This document shows positions 45,441-54,513 of a DNA stretch of 64,000 nt, one piece after another. The stretch is from assembly GCF_003628505.1 (NCBI RefSeq), contig NZ_RBZP01000001.1, forward strand, positions 434,001-498,000. Reading direction: 5' to 3'. Every line of letters starts with the position of its first letter. Position 1 is the first letter of the stretch. This DNA comes from Oceanobacillus halophilus (lineage in GTDB: Bacteria > Bacillota > Bacilli > Bacillales > Amphibacillaceae). Position numbers and translations under genes: made by a program. A model generated the notes under the pieces. That model did not search any database. It was not told the DNA's origin and saw only the letters and a program-made list of their open reading frames with translations.

Positions 45441-46397
45441 CTATTTACAGAATATATGTTTACCTATCCGTTTAATTTGAGGTCTAGACCAAATCCAGCT
45501 AGATGTAGCTGTGTCTGGATTAAAGTAATAAATAGCATGTCCAGTAGGGTCCCAACCATTTATTGCATCTAATACCGCTTCTTTAGCCCTTTCATTTGGT
45601 GTTAACCAAATCTGACCATCTGCTACTGCCGTGAATGCTCTTGGTTCAAATATCACACCCGACACAGTATTTGGGAATGATGGACTATCCACTCTATTAA
45701 GAATGACAGCAGCAACAGCTACCTGTCCTTCATACGGTTCCCCACGAGCCTCGCCATACACAGCATTAGCCATTAATTGGATATCATTTTGAGAAAAGCC
45801 TTGTGGCACATTTACAGCCGTAGCACTTGGTCCGTCATCTTTATCTTTTGTTGCTTCACTTTCTTTTGCAGGTTCACTTTCCTGTTTATTTTCACTTGGT
45901 TCGGACTTCTGCTCTTGGGTTTCTTGTGGCTGACTTTCTTTTTGATCTTGTGATTTTTGTTGCTTTTGATTTTTGTTCTCCTCTTGTTTCTTTTGAGGGT
46001 TTGGTGCAGATTGTTTCTCTTGATCCACTCCCCCATAGTGGGTGAATTTATTTCCTTTCGAAATCTGCTCTTTTACAAATGCTTTATCATATTTACTAGC
46101 TTTTGCAAGTTTATCTTTTGTTTTCTGTCCAGCTAATCCATCTACCTTCATACCAAACTCATATTGGAAGTTTCTTAAAGCCCAATAAGTTCCCCAACCA
46201 AAAACTCCATCAATTTTTCCATTATAAAAACCTAAATATTGTAGTCTAGCCTGTAGTTCAATTACATCATCGCCAGTAGCTCCTTGCTGAATAACTTGAG
46301 AACTAAAAGCACTTGCTTGATTAGTTGAATACGTCGTTTCAAATGCAAGAAATATAGTGCAAATTATCATAAATAACAGGTATGAACGTTTGAACAT
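45441..46397 (-). CDS. sleB: Spore cortex-lytic enzyme SleB
   Basis: 318 aa. Signal peptide (about residues 1-32), a peptidoglycan-binding PG_binding_1 domain (about 37-100, D-V-I-E-L-Q-A-R-L and Q-K-T-K-D-K-L), a Lys/Glu/Gln-rich low-complexity linker (about 45820-46035) and a C-terminal hydrolase_2 domain with probable catalytic Glu in G-E-A-R-G-E. A lytic transglycosylase that degrades the spore cortex during germination. ATG 46397 has AGGAGG 8 nt upstream and is preferred over the longer frame from 46418. Confidence 0.96.
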   Translation of the reverse strand: MFKRSYLLFMIICTIFLAFETTYSTNQASAFSSQVIQQGATGDDVIELQARLQYLGFYNGKIDGVFGWGTYWALRNFQYEFGMKVDGLAGQKTKDKLAKASKYDKAFVKEQISKGNKFTHYGGVDQEKQSAPNPQKKQEENKNQKQQKSQDQKESQPQETQEQKSEPSENKQESEPAKESEATKDKDDGPSATAVNVPQGFSQNDIQLMANAVYGEARGEPYEGQVAVAAVILNRVDSPSFPNTVSGVIFEPRAFTAVADGQIWLTPNERAKEAVLDAINGWDPTGHAIYYFNPDTATSSWIWSRPQIKRIGKHIFCK

Positions 46398-46599
46398 GAT
46401 TTTTTCCTCCTGATACACTAAGTATTGTAATATCTATTTTTCGATAAAGTATCTTTTTTATGCATAGATTATGGTAAGCTAATAACTATCAATGATAATT
46501 TGGTTCTTGATTTTTTAATATGAACTACTATTCGAATACCATGCTTGCTTTTCTTTTAGATGCTATTTTTTATAATTTGAGTGACAGATTTTGTTTAAA

Positions 46600-46745
46600 A
46601 GAAAACATCGTAAAAAAGAACTTCTTTGGCCCTTGTGCCGAAGAATCCTACTTCAAAACGTTACTAGCAAATTAAGCGCAATTACGACCTTTCCGCGAGG
46701 AGGCTGAAGCCATGCCCGTGAAGCAAATATTCTCTTTGTGGCATT
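46600..46745. repeat. Decayed, inverted relic of the dispersed repeat
   Basis: The block CCGCGAGGAGGCTGAAGCC at about 46694-46712 is the reverse complement of the conserved core seen at 22.05 and 48.69 kb with few changes. Flanks are not recognisable. The 380-bp prsW-sleB gap has this, the prsW terminator and the sleB promoter region. Confidence 0.6.
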
Positions 46746-46750
46746 AAAAA

Positions 46751-46774
46751 AAGACCCCTAAAGATAGAGGTCTT
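46751..46774 (-). terminator. Terminator of prsW
   Basis: 10-bp stem with one mismatch (46751-46760 with 46765-46774), AAGA loop, then seven T on the minus strand. Confidence 0.88.
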
Positions 46775-46779
46775 AATGA

Positions 46780-47430
46780 TTATATATTGGTACTTGATTG
46801 GTTTGCAGCCTTGATTCGATGCAATGCAAAAAACCATAGAAAAATCATAAAAGGAATCAAATAATAAATCCAGTTACTTTTTACAGTGATTAATATATAG
46901 TTATATGTCCCATGAAGCAACAAAGGAATAAATAACGCATATGCTCTATTCCAATTTGTATGATACTCTGTTATTTTTGCTCGTCCAAAATAATATCCCA
47001 TAATAACACCAAACAACGCATGAGATGAAACAGGAAAAAAACCTCTTAAAAAGGCGTATTCTATCCCATTAGTCAGTAAATACAGGATATTTTCGACGGA
47101 AGCAAATCCCAAACTAATGGATACTGCGTACACTATACCATCATAATGATCGTCGAATTCCGAATGGTAATAAATAGAGAACATAAAAATAAACCATTTA
47201 AAGAATTCTTCTAAGAATGCGATATATAAGAATGAATGGATAAATTCATTGTTCGTTATATTTTCCGTTGATAAAGCATATTGAATAAACATTATCGGGA
47301 ATACTAATAAAGCACCTAGTAAAAACGTTTTAACTATTAAGGATAACGGTTCCGTAACTCGATCTTTTAAATAAAAATAGGACAATAAAGCAAAAGCAGG
47401 TGCTAGACCGGCAGACAAAACAGCAATCAT
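46780..47430 (-). CDS. prsW: Intramembrane protease PrsW family
   Basis: 216 aa, about six or seven membrane helices. The PrsW motifs are present: E-E-F-F-K (E-E-x-x-K), E-N-I-L and H-A-L-F-G near the centre. In B. subtilis PrsW (YpdC) makes the site-1 cut in anti-sigma factor RsiW. The local sigX/rsiX pair belongs to a different system. Flanks sleB as in B. subtilis. Confidence 0.92.
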   Translation of the reverse strand: MIAVLSAGLAPAFALLSYFYLKDRVTEPLSLIVKTFLLGALLVFPIMFIQYALSTENITNNEFIHSFLYIAFLEEFFKWFIFMFSIYYHSEFDDHYDGIVYAVSISLGFASVENILYLLTNGIEYAFLRGFFPVSSHALFGVIMGYYFGRAKITEYHTNWNRAYALFIPLLLHGTYNYILITVKSNWIYYLIPFMIFLWFFALHRIKAANQSSTNI

Positions 47431-47523
47431 CGTATATTTAACCTCTTTCCACTAACACTAGTCTTATCGTATCATGAGGTAGGAAGTATGAAAATATAAA
47501 TTTTGGATTGCGAGTGATATTTC

Positions 47524-48492
47524 TTGAATAAGATATTAATAATACATACTGGTGGAACCATTTCAATGCTTGAAAATCAAAAGACTGGAGAAGTAAATTC
47601 CACAAAAGAACATCCATTAGCGAATATTTCTGCAGAACACTCTAACATACAAGCAGAAATCCAAGAAAGAATACTATTAGATTTGCCTTCTCCACAAATT
47701 ACACCACAACATATGCTATTAATTGCAAAAGAAATTGAAAAAGAAATTCCTAACTATGATAGTGTTATTATAACTCATGGAACAGACACTCTGGAGGAGA
47801 CGGCGTTTTTCTTAGATTTAGTCGTAAAAACAAACAAACCAATTATACTGACTGGTGCCATGAGGTCTTCCAATGAAATCGGCTCAGATGCTTTATATAA
47901 TTTACTTTCTTCAATTCGAGTGGCTATCCACGATGAAGCAAAAGAAAAAGGCGTTTTAATAGTTATGAACGATGAAATACATACAGCAGAAAATGTCACG
48001 AAAACATCCACAAGTAATATTGCTACTTTCCAGAGTCCGCAATATGGACCAATAGGAATGGTTACAAAAGAAAAAATAATTTTTCATCGAACACGACTTT
48101 CAAGAAGAACTATGGAAGTTGCAAATATTACAGGTAACGTTTTTCTATTAAAAGCTTATGCAGGAATGAACGAAACATTATTAAATGCTGTACACCAAGC
48201 TAAACCTGATGGATTAGTCATTGAGGCTTTAGGGCAGGGGAATTTACCAAAAGAAACCGTTCAACCGTTAAGAAATATAGTTGAAGATAATATTCCTGTA
48301 GTACTTGTCTCCAGATGTTTTAAAGGTAACGTACAACCAACATATGGTTATGATGGTGGCGGAAGACAATTGAATAACATAGGTCTAATTTTCGCAGATG
48401 GTTTATCTGGTCAGAAAGCACGTATTAAATTACTAATAGCACTAGAAAAAACAAAAAATATAGAAGCATTAAAAAATATATTTTCTTCATAA
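47524..48492 (+). CDS. ansA: L-asparaginase
   Basis: 322 aa. Both catalytic threonine signatures are visible: I-H-T-G-G-T-I-S near the N-terminus and T-H-G-T-D-T-L-E-E near residue 80. Hydrolyses asparagine to aspartate and ammonia. No signal peptide, so cytoplasmic. Start TTG 47524 with GAGTG about 8 nt upstream. Transcribed from the plus strand, divergent from prsW. Which asparaginase type cannot be settled from the window. Confidence 0.92.
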   Translation: MNKILIIHTGGTISMLENQKTGEVNSTKEHPLANISAEHSNIQAEIQERILLDLPSPQITPQHMLLIAKEIEKEIPNYDSVIITHGTDTLEETAFFLDLVVKTNKPIILTGAMRSSNEIGSDALYNLLSSIRVAIHDEAKEKGVLIVMNDEIHTAENVTKTSTSNIATFQSPQYGPIGMVTKEKIIFHRTRLSRRTMEVANITGNVFLLKAYAGMNETLLNAVHQAKPDGLVIEALGQGNLPKETVQPLRNIVEDNIPVVLVSRCFKGNVQPTYGYDGGGRQLNNIGLIFADGLSGQKARIKLLIALEKTKNIEALKNIFSS

Positions 48493-48493
48493 T

Positions 48494-48521
48494 AAAAACA
48501 TACTAATCTTAGTATGTTTTT
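48494..48521 (+). terminator. Terminator of ansA
   Basis: 13-bp perfect inverted repeat (48494-48506 with 48509-48521) with T-rich tail, just after the ansA stop. Confidence 0.88.
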
Positions 48522-48554
48522 ATTATTGGCTTTTGTCTGAAAAAATATCGCTTT

Positions 48555-49146
48555 TTAAGATTACTCTATTTTACATTTTATATAGAGTCCTAATATCTTT
48601 AATTTAGAATAGTGTAGCTCTCGCTTACACTTATGTTTGATTTGTGCGTTCATTAGCTCCAGCAGAATACTTGCGGTTCGCGAGCACGGCCTCAGCCTCC
48701 TCGCGGAAAAACCGTTACTGCGCCTGCGTCTACTAGGATAGTTCGAAGTAGGCTTCCTCTTCGCAAAGGCCGAAGAAGGTTAATCAAGTAGATCCCTCGC
48801 TGCTCAGGTCTGGACTCGTGCTTTTCCCGCAGGACAAGGAAGGCTACGTCAGCATTATATCGCACGAAGAAAATTGCCCTTTATTTTCAAGGAGTCTCCG
48901 CATTCTCCGCTTAAATAGGTGCTCAAGATTACTTTGAGCTTATATCTCTAGAAATGACGTTTTAAGACCGTTATAATCCTTAAAACAGCATATTTCTTTT
49001 TTATACAAGTAGAGCAGACGCATAGCGGAATGTATTTCCGAAGCGGTGTTAACGAATCGCTCTTAGTTATTTATTCTTAATTAAATATATCAGGAATTTC
49101 TATCAACTGTATAAGTTCAAAAACAACAAACTATACGAAAAGAGCC
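48555..49146. repeat. Dispersed intergenic repeat, full-length copy
   Basis: The longest copy, nearly 600 bp, fills the whole ansA-ypdA gap. Its ends are imperfect inverted repeats of each other (CTAATATCTTTAATTTAGAA near 48590; the reverse complement of CTGATATATTTAATTAAGAA near 49090), as in a MITE-like unit. The conserved core CACGGCCTCAGCCTCC is at about 48686-48701. About 300 bp (48715-49022) between the core and the GTATTTCCGAAGCGGTG block is absent from the 22-kb copy. No reading frame of note on either strand. Confidence 0.85.
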
Positions 49147-49149
49147 GTT

Positions 49150-50130
49150 TTATTTGTTCATTATTGCATCCTTAATAGCTTGTCCGTGGAAACGTCCATT
49201 TTCTATAAAAATAGCATTGTTGTTAAAACCACTCGTGACTACTCCTGCAATATATAACCCTGGAATATTCGTCTCATAGGTTGATTCATTATATTGTGGT
49301 CTTCCACTTTCTTTATCAACAATTACACCTGCATTCTCTAGAAATGCAATATTTGGGCGGTAACCGGTCATAGCAAAAACAAAATCATTCTTAACTTTAT
49401 GATGTTGACCATCGACGGTATAATGCACGAATGTATCCGTTATCTCCGAAACATGTGCGTTAAAAATCATTTGGACTTCCCCTTTTCGAATTAAGGAATC
49501 AAATTCTGGCAAAATCCATGGTTTAATACTTTTAGAATATGTTGAACCTCGATATAAAACGGTAATAGACCGAGCACCTGCTTTATGTAGTTCTAGCGAA
49601 GCATCAACTGCTGAATTTTTCCCGCCCACTATAACTATATCTTTATTAAAATACGGATGAGCCTCTTTAAAATAATGCATAACTTTATTTAGATTTTCTC
49701 CCGGAACATTCATATAATTTGGCTGATCATAATACCCAGTTGCAATAATCACTTTATTAGAAATATATGTGTTTTTTAGTGAATTTTTTGTTAATGTATC
49801 CACTTGGAATTTTTCATTTGGCAACTTTTTAACATTTAACGCCTTTTCGAATGTTTTTATGCGCAGATTTTCCCTTGAGGCTACTTCGCGATAATAAACT
49901 AATGCCTGATTCCTAACTGGCTTTTTATTTTCTGTAATAAAGGGAACATCTCCAATTTCTAATTTATCGCTGGAACTAAAGAATGTCTGGTGTGTTGGAA
50001 AATTATATATGGTATTCACAATATTTTCCTTCTCAATAATAATTGGTTTATATCCAGCATTTTGTAATTCGATAGCAGCAGACATCCCACAGGGACCACC
50101 ACCAATTATTAGTACATCCTCATGATACAA
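49150..50130 (-). CDS. ypdA: YpdA-family bacillithiol disulfide reductase
   Basis: 326 aa FAD/NADPH flavoprotein. N-terminal FAD motif G-G-G-P-C-G-M-S-A-A with the family Cys, and second dinucleotide motif G-G-K-N-S-A-V-D-A. Highly similar to B. subtilis YpdA, whose relative in Staphylococcus reduces bacillithiol disulfide; the bshA gene at 11.9-13.0 kb shows the thiol pathway is present. TTG 50130 (M-Y-H-E-D-V-L-I-I-G) has AAGGA about 10 nt upstream, while ATG 50154 has no RBS. Confidence 0.9.
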   Translation of the reverse strand: MYHEDVLIIGGGPCGMSAAIELQNAGYKPIIIEKENIVNTIYNFPTHQTFFSSSDKLEIGDVPFITENKKPVRNQALVYYREVASRENLRIKTFEKALNVKKLPNEKFQVDTLTKNSLKNTYISNKVIIATGYYDQPNYMNVPGENLNKVMHYFKEAHPYFNKDIVIVGGKNSAVDASLELHKAGARSITVLYRGSTYSKSIKPWILPEFDSLIRKGEVQMIFNAHVSEITDTFVHYTVDGQHHKVKNDFVFAMTGYRPNIAFLENAGVIVDKESGRPQYNESTYETNIPGLYIAGVVTSGFNNNAIFIENGRFHGQAIKDAIMNK

Positions 50131-50165
50131 ATAAATCACTTCCTTACTATCCATAACTAATCAAA

Positions 50166-50200
50166 AAAACTCTTATCCAATTATAAACGATAAGAGTTTT
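50166..50200 (-). terminator. Terminator of gudB
   Basis: 12-bp perfect stem (50166-50177 with 50189-50200) and 11-nt loop, with T-run on the minus strand. Confidence 0.9.
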
Positions 50201-50253
50201 TTCGTCTTTCTTTTTGTTTACTAGTAAAAAGGCTACTTTCTCTCTACAAAAAT

Positions 50254-51534
50254 TTATACCCATCCACGGAAACGGGATGCTTCTGCCATTTTTCTAACTC
50301 CAACCATATATGCAGCTAATCGCATATCTACTCTTCTTGTTTTTGAAGTATTATAAATTGTATTAAATGATTTAACCATTATTTCATTAAGCTTTTCCTC
50401 GATTTCTTTCTCTGACCAATAATAACCTTGGTTATTTTGAACCCATTCGAAGTAGGATACAGTCACTCCACCTGCTGAAGCCAATACATCAGGAACTAGT
50501 AATATCCCACGTTCGCTGAGAATTTTTGTCCCCTCCATCGTAGTCGGACCATTGGCGGCTTCTACAACAATCCTGGCTTTGATTTTATGGGCATTTTCTT
50601 TTGTTATTTGATTTTCTACAGCTGCTGGAACAAGTATATCGCATTCCCGTTCTAATAACTCTTTGTTAGTAATGGTTTTATTGAACAACTTTGTTACTGT
50701 ACCAAAGCTATCTCTTCGATCCAGCAAGTAATCAATATCCAATCCTTCCTCATCATATAGAGCACCGTACGCGTCAGAAATTCCTACAACTTTTGCTCCT
50801 GCATCATGAAGAAACTTCGATAGATAACTACCAGCATTACCAAATCCCTGTACAATAACTCTAGCGCCTTTAACATCTATTCCTTTTTTCTTTGCTGCTT
50901 CATTCAAGACGATTGTTACGCCCTTTGCCGTAGCAGTCTCTCTACCGTGTGATCCACCAAGTACAATCGGTTTTCCAGTAATAAATCCAGGGTTATTAAA
51001 TTCATCAATTCGACTATATTCATCCATCATCCAAGCCATAATTTGTGAATTGGTAAAAACATCCGGTGCAGGTATATCCTTTGTTGGACCAACTATTTGG
51101 CTGATTGCTCGCACATAACCACGACTTAATCCCTCTAATTCGCGGAATGACATTTCTCTTGGGTCACAAATAATACCACCTTTAGCTCCACCATAAGGCA
51201 AATCTACAATTCCTGCTTTTAAACTCATCCATATCGATAATGCTTTTATCTCTTTTTCCGTTACCTTTGGATGAAATCTGATTCCACCCTTAGTTGGTCC
51301 GACTGCATCGTTATGTTGTGCTCGATAACCTGTAAACACTTTTATCGCACCATCATCCATTCTAACTGGAATCCTGACAGTCATCATTCTCATAGGGTCT
51401 TTTAACAAAGCATAGACTTCTTCCGGGTAACCTAATTTTTCTAATGCAGTTTTTATAACAGCACGTGTCGAGATTAGTACATCCATATTTTCTTCATTCG
51501 TATTGGTAGAATCTGCTGCTTGTTCGGCTACCAT
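50254..51534 (-). CDS. gudB: NAD-specific glutamate dehydrogenase
   Basis: 426 aa, length of Bacillus GudB/RocG. Catalytic-site P-Y-G-G-A-K-G-G-I and NAD-binding V-Q-G-F-G-N-A-G-S. Catabolic enzyme converting glutamate to 2-oxoglutarate and ammonium. ATG 51534 (M-V-A-E-Q-A) has GGAGG 7 nt upstream, whereas the frame opens at 51558. GudB and RocG cannot be told apart safely; the ypdA-gudB adjacency agrees with gudB of B. subtilis. Confidence 0.93.
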   Translation of the reverse strand: MVAEQAADSTNTNEENMDVLISTRAVIKTALEKLGYPEEVYALLKDPMRMMTVRIPVRMDDGAIKVFTGYRAQHNDAVGPTKGGIRFHPKVTEKEIKALSIWMSLKAGIVDLPYGGAKGGIICDPREMSFRELEGLSRGYVRAISQIVGPTKDIPAPDVFTNSQIMAWMMDEYSRIDEFNNPGFITGKPIVLGGSHGRETATAKGVTIVLNEAAKKKGIDVKGARVIVQGFGNAGSYLSKFLHDAGAKVVGISDAYGALYDEEGLDIDYLLDRRDSFGTVTKLFNKTITNKELLERECDILVPAAVENQITKENAHKIKARIVVEAANGPTTMEGTKILSERGILLVPDVLASAGGVTVSYFEWVQNNQGYYWSEKEIEEKLNEIMVKSFNTIYNTSKTRRVDMRLAAYMVGVRKMAEASRFRGWV

Positions 51535-51674
51535 GAATTTACCTCCTACAAAATGCATAAATGTATTTGGAAACGCTCCATCAGTGATTAGTATACACTT
51601 TCGATATAAATATGCAACGAAAAGGAAAGGTTTCCTATCGATAGATTCTGCCTTCCTTTAACTAACTTGTTTTA

Positions 51675-51930
51675 AGGATCTTTTCGTAAGTTTTATTGCT
51701 TTAGCTCTAGTCTAACAGAATGTTGCTTTTTACCATGACTTTACTTTACATTTTGTACAGTCTTTGGATATCTTCAATTCAATTCAGAATGCTGTAGCTC
51801 TCGCTCACACTTATTATCTGTGCGGTCATTCACTACGGCAAAATGATTCGCTTTCCGCAGCGGATGTTAAGCAGTCTGGAGTATCTATCAACTGTAAAAT
51901 TTAAAAAGTGAAAGAGCACTTTTTAAGCAA
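51675..51930. repeat. Dispersed intergenic repeat, diverged copy
   Basis: Carries GATCTTTTCGTAAGTTTT, a TGGATATCTTCAATTCA block, TGCTGTAGCTCTCGCTCACA, TTCCGCAGCGGATGTTAA and CTATCAACTG, in the same order as the blocks of the 48.6-49.1 kb copy but with the core lost. Sits in the 480-bp gap between ddl and gudB, where I see nothing else. Confidence 0.7.
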
Positions 51931-52013
51931 GTCAGAGTTTAAGGAAAACTGCAACATAACTATGAAAAGCTACATGCTATTAGAAAAGAGCATTATCTAA
52001 TAACAATTCTTTT

Positions 52014-52943
52014 CTATCTGCCACTCAAGGACAAGTTAACAAACTCTTCTATCATATCCTCATACGAAATTCCAATTGCTTTTGCGGCATCTGGAAAGAG
52101 GCTAGTTGGTGTCATACCAGGCAATGTGTTTACTTCTAAGATAACAGGTATGTTATCTTCCGTAAGAATAAAGTCAACCCTTGAGTATGTTTCACAACCA
52201 AGAACCTGATGTGCTAAGATTGCATATTTCTGGATTTGTTCCGTTAATTTTTCATCTAGTTTAGCTGGGACAATATGCTCGCTTCCACCCTGTGCATATT
52301 TAGATTCATAGTCATAGTATGAATTCTTGGGAATGATTTCAATAATTGGTAATGCTTTTTCCCTACTGGAAGATCCAATAATAGGAACCGTTAACTCTTT
52401 ACCCTGAATAAAATCTTCAACTAAGAGCGTATCATCACTCCTTAATGATTTCTGTACAGCTTGAGCTATATCTTCAACTTTTTTAATAATTGTTAACCCT
52501 AAAGTTGAACCTTCTTGATTAGGCTTAATAACAAAGGGAGGTTCAAAATTTCCCTTAATTAACTCTGTAATTTGCTCCACCGTATATTCCGTTTGTTTAT
52601 ATGTTTTACTCTTCGCTACGGGAATATGATTCATTTCGAATATTTGTTTTGCTTTTGCTTTATCCATTGCTAATGCAGATGATAATACTCCAGAACCAAC
52701 ATACGGCAGACCAATCATATCTAATAAACTTTGAATTTTCCCATCTTCTCCATACTTCCCATGAAGACCAATAAATACTAAATCAACTTTTAAATTTATA
52801 ATTTCAGAAAGGCGATCTGGGTGAAAATCAATTCCAATCACCTCGTGTCCTTTTTTCCTTAATGCATCTATAATTCCTTTACCAGAAGAAAGAGAAACTT
52901 CTCTCTCTCCTGAAATTCCTCCATAAAGAACAGCAATTTTCAT
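52014..52943 (-). CDS. ddl: D-alanine--D-alanine ligase
   Basis: 309 aa ATP-grasp enzyme making the D-Ala-D-Ala dipeptide of peptidoglycan. N-terminal G-G-I-S-G-E-R-E-V-S and C-terminal D-F-I-L-T-E and E-V-N-T-L-P-G-M-T. ATG 52943 with AGAGGAG about 11 nt upstream is favoured over GTG 52955. In B. subtilis ddl lies elsewhere (near murF), so its location between mecB and gudB is a rearrangement. Confidence 0.95.
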   Translation of the reverse strand: MKIAVLYGGISGEREVSLSSGKGIIDALRKKGHEVIGIDFHPDRLSEIINLKVDLVFIGLHGKYGEDGKIQSLLDMIGLPYVGSGVLSSALAMDKAKAKQIFEMNHIPVAKSKTYKQTEYTVEQITELIKGNFEPPFVIKPNQEGSTLGLTIIKKVEDIAQAVQKSLRSDDTLLVEDFIQGKELTVPIIGSSSREKALPIIEIIPKNSYYDYESKYAQGGSEHIVPAKLDEKLTEQIQKYAILAHQVLGCETYSRVDFILTEDNIPVILEVNTLPGMTPTSLFPDAAKAIGISYEDMIEEFVNLSLSGR

Positions 52944-52975
52944 TTTTATACGCACTCCTCTATCTACTTACAGCA

Positions 52976-53560
52976 CTAACTTTTCAAAAACACAGACATA
53001 ATCTGCGTAACTGCTTGATCAGTATAAATCTTTACACCATATTCATTAAGCCTGTGTGAAGTTATGATACTTGGGTATGCAAACTCTGACAATACCGCTA
53101 TAATATCTTCTCTCGACTGGCTCTTAATATCCTCTTCCTTAAATAACATATAGTAACGATCATCCAAGTGGTATACTTTACCACCTACAAGACCTATAGA
53201 TGATAAATAGGCAACGACTTGGATAATGTGTTCAAACTCTTCAAAAGAAAAGATTATCTCTTTACTTTCATCAAGTGTAACTTTCATCTCGACATATTCA
53301 TCGTCCCAATTTATATCTTCAAATTTCTGAGTCACTGTTACGTGCATTCCTTGCGCTTGCATTAAGTGAACTTGAACAAACAACATCCCTTCTAATTCCA
53401 CTCCTAATTCAGAGCTTGCCTCATGCATCATATCACTAAACAAATTTCGGACACTTGATGCATCTTCCCATATATCCTTAGTCGTAAAACCACGATCTAC
53501 TAAATCATCGAAAGGTAAAAATATGGTAAATTGGTCATTAGACAAACGTTCAAAGCGCAT
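52976..53560 (-). CDS. mecB: Adaptor protein MecB (MecA family, YpbH)
   Basis: 194 aa, same length as B. subtilis YpbH/MecB. MecA-family N-terminal (M-R-F-E-R-L-S) and C-terminal domains (S-S-I-G-L-V-G-G). These adaptors deliver substrates such as ComK to ClpCP. Position next to ypbG supports mecB rather than mecA. Good AAGGAGGA-type RBS before the ATG. Confidence 0.92.
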   Translation of the reverse strand: MRFERLSNDQFTIFLPFDDLVDRGFTTKDIWEDASSVRNLFSDMMHEASSELGVELEGMLFVQVHLMQAQGMHVTVTQKFEDINWDDEYVEMKVTLDESKEIIFSFEEFEHIIQVVAYLSSIGLVGGKVYHLDDRYYMLFKEEDIKSQSREDIIAVLSEFAYPSIITSHRLNEYGVKIYTDQAVTQIMSVFLKS

Positions 53561-53681
53561 ACTAGTATCCTCCTTAACATGCCTTATTAAAATTCAATCA
53601 TTATAAAAAAATACATTTTTCACCTTGTGGAAAAATACTTAATACATTATATGCTCATTTAATTATAATTGAACTTTACTT

Positions 53682-54458
53682 TTAAAGTCTGTCTTTACTT
53701 AAAGAAATAACGTGACACTCAGCATCCGTACCTAAACGAAATGGAAGAAGAGTATAACCGTACCCTTCACTAATTAATATTGAGGTCTTTCCTACTTTTT
53801 TGAACGTTCCCCGCTCATAAGGTCCAAATCCAACTATACGAATTTGTCCACCATGGGTATGGCCTGCTAAAACAACATTTAGTTTATCTCTTTCTTTTTG
53901 TTCCAGATCATAATAACCAGAAGGCATGTGAGTCAACAAAATAAAGTAATCACCTTTCGCATCCCTAAGAGCTAAATCAAGTCTTGCTTCCTTATATGTA
54001 GAACAATCTAAACCTAAGAAACTTATCACAGCATCATCTCTTTTAATATTCTTACTTGAATTAGCTAATACGATAACATTCTCCTGATCAAGTAAGGTAT
54101 ATAGTTCCTCGAAATTAGTCTCGTAGTCATTGTTTCCCCAAACAAAGTAAATTGGCACATTCCACTTATTTAATTCTTGCAGATTACTTCTGATACGTTT
54201 TAGAGGGACATTCTTTTCTGTTAGATCTCCACCAATAATGACACAATCAATATCCTTCGTTATAGACCGAAGTGTAGTTTCTTTAATTCTCCTACGATGA
54301 ATATCTGAAATAAAGAAAATACGAAAACCCTCAAATGATGAGGGAATATTCTCATCTAATATGGTGTGATGTTTTATTTTATCATGGTGTGCTTTATAAA
54401 TCATATAGAAGAATAAAATTGGAAAAGCAAACACAAAAAACAAGATATTTTTTTTCAA
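53682..54458 (-). CDS. ypbG: Metallophosphoesterase YpbG
   Basis: About 258 aa calcineurin-like phosphoesterase with an N-terminal membrane segment. The metal-binding blocks are D-I-H-R, G-G-D-L, G-N-N-D, H-M-P and G-H-T-H. Matches YpbG by size and neighbours; substrate unknown. The longer frame starts at TTG 54497 without RBS; TTG 54458 follows AAGGAG by 11 nt. Confidence 0.85.
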   Translation of the reverse strand: MKKNILFFVFAFPILFFYMIYKAHHDKIKHHTILDENIPSSFEGFRIFFISDIHRRRIKETTLRSITKDIDCVIIGGDLTEKNVPLKRIRSNLQELNKWNVPIYFVWGNNDYETNFEELYTLLDQENVIVLANSSKNIKRDDAVISFLGLDCSTYKEARLDLALRDAKGDYFILLTHMPSGYYDLEQKERDKLNVVLAGHTHGGQIRIVGFGPYERGTFKKVGKTSILISEGYGYTLLPFRLGTDAECHVISLSKDRL

Positions 54459-54513
54459 TTTTAAAAGAACTCCTTCACCATAACCACTTTCTTCCAAAAT
54501 TTAAACAATGTAA

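Noticed and set aside
51970-52012. Inverted repeat after ddl as terminator
   Set aside because: The arms pair imperfectly and no T-run follows on the minus strand.
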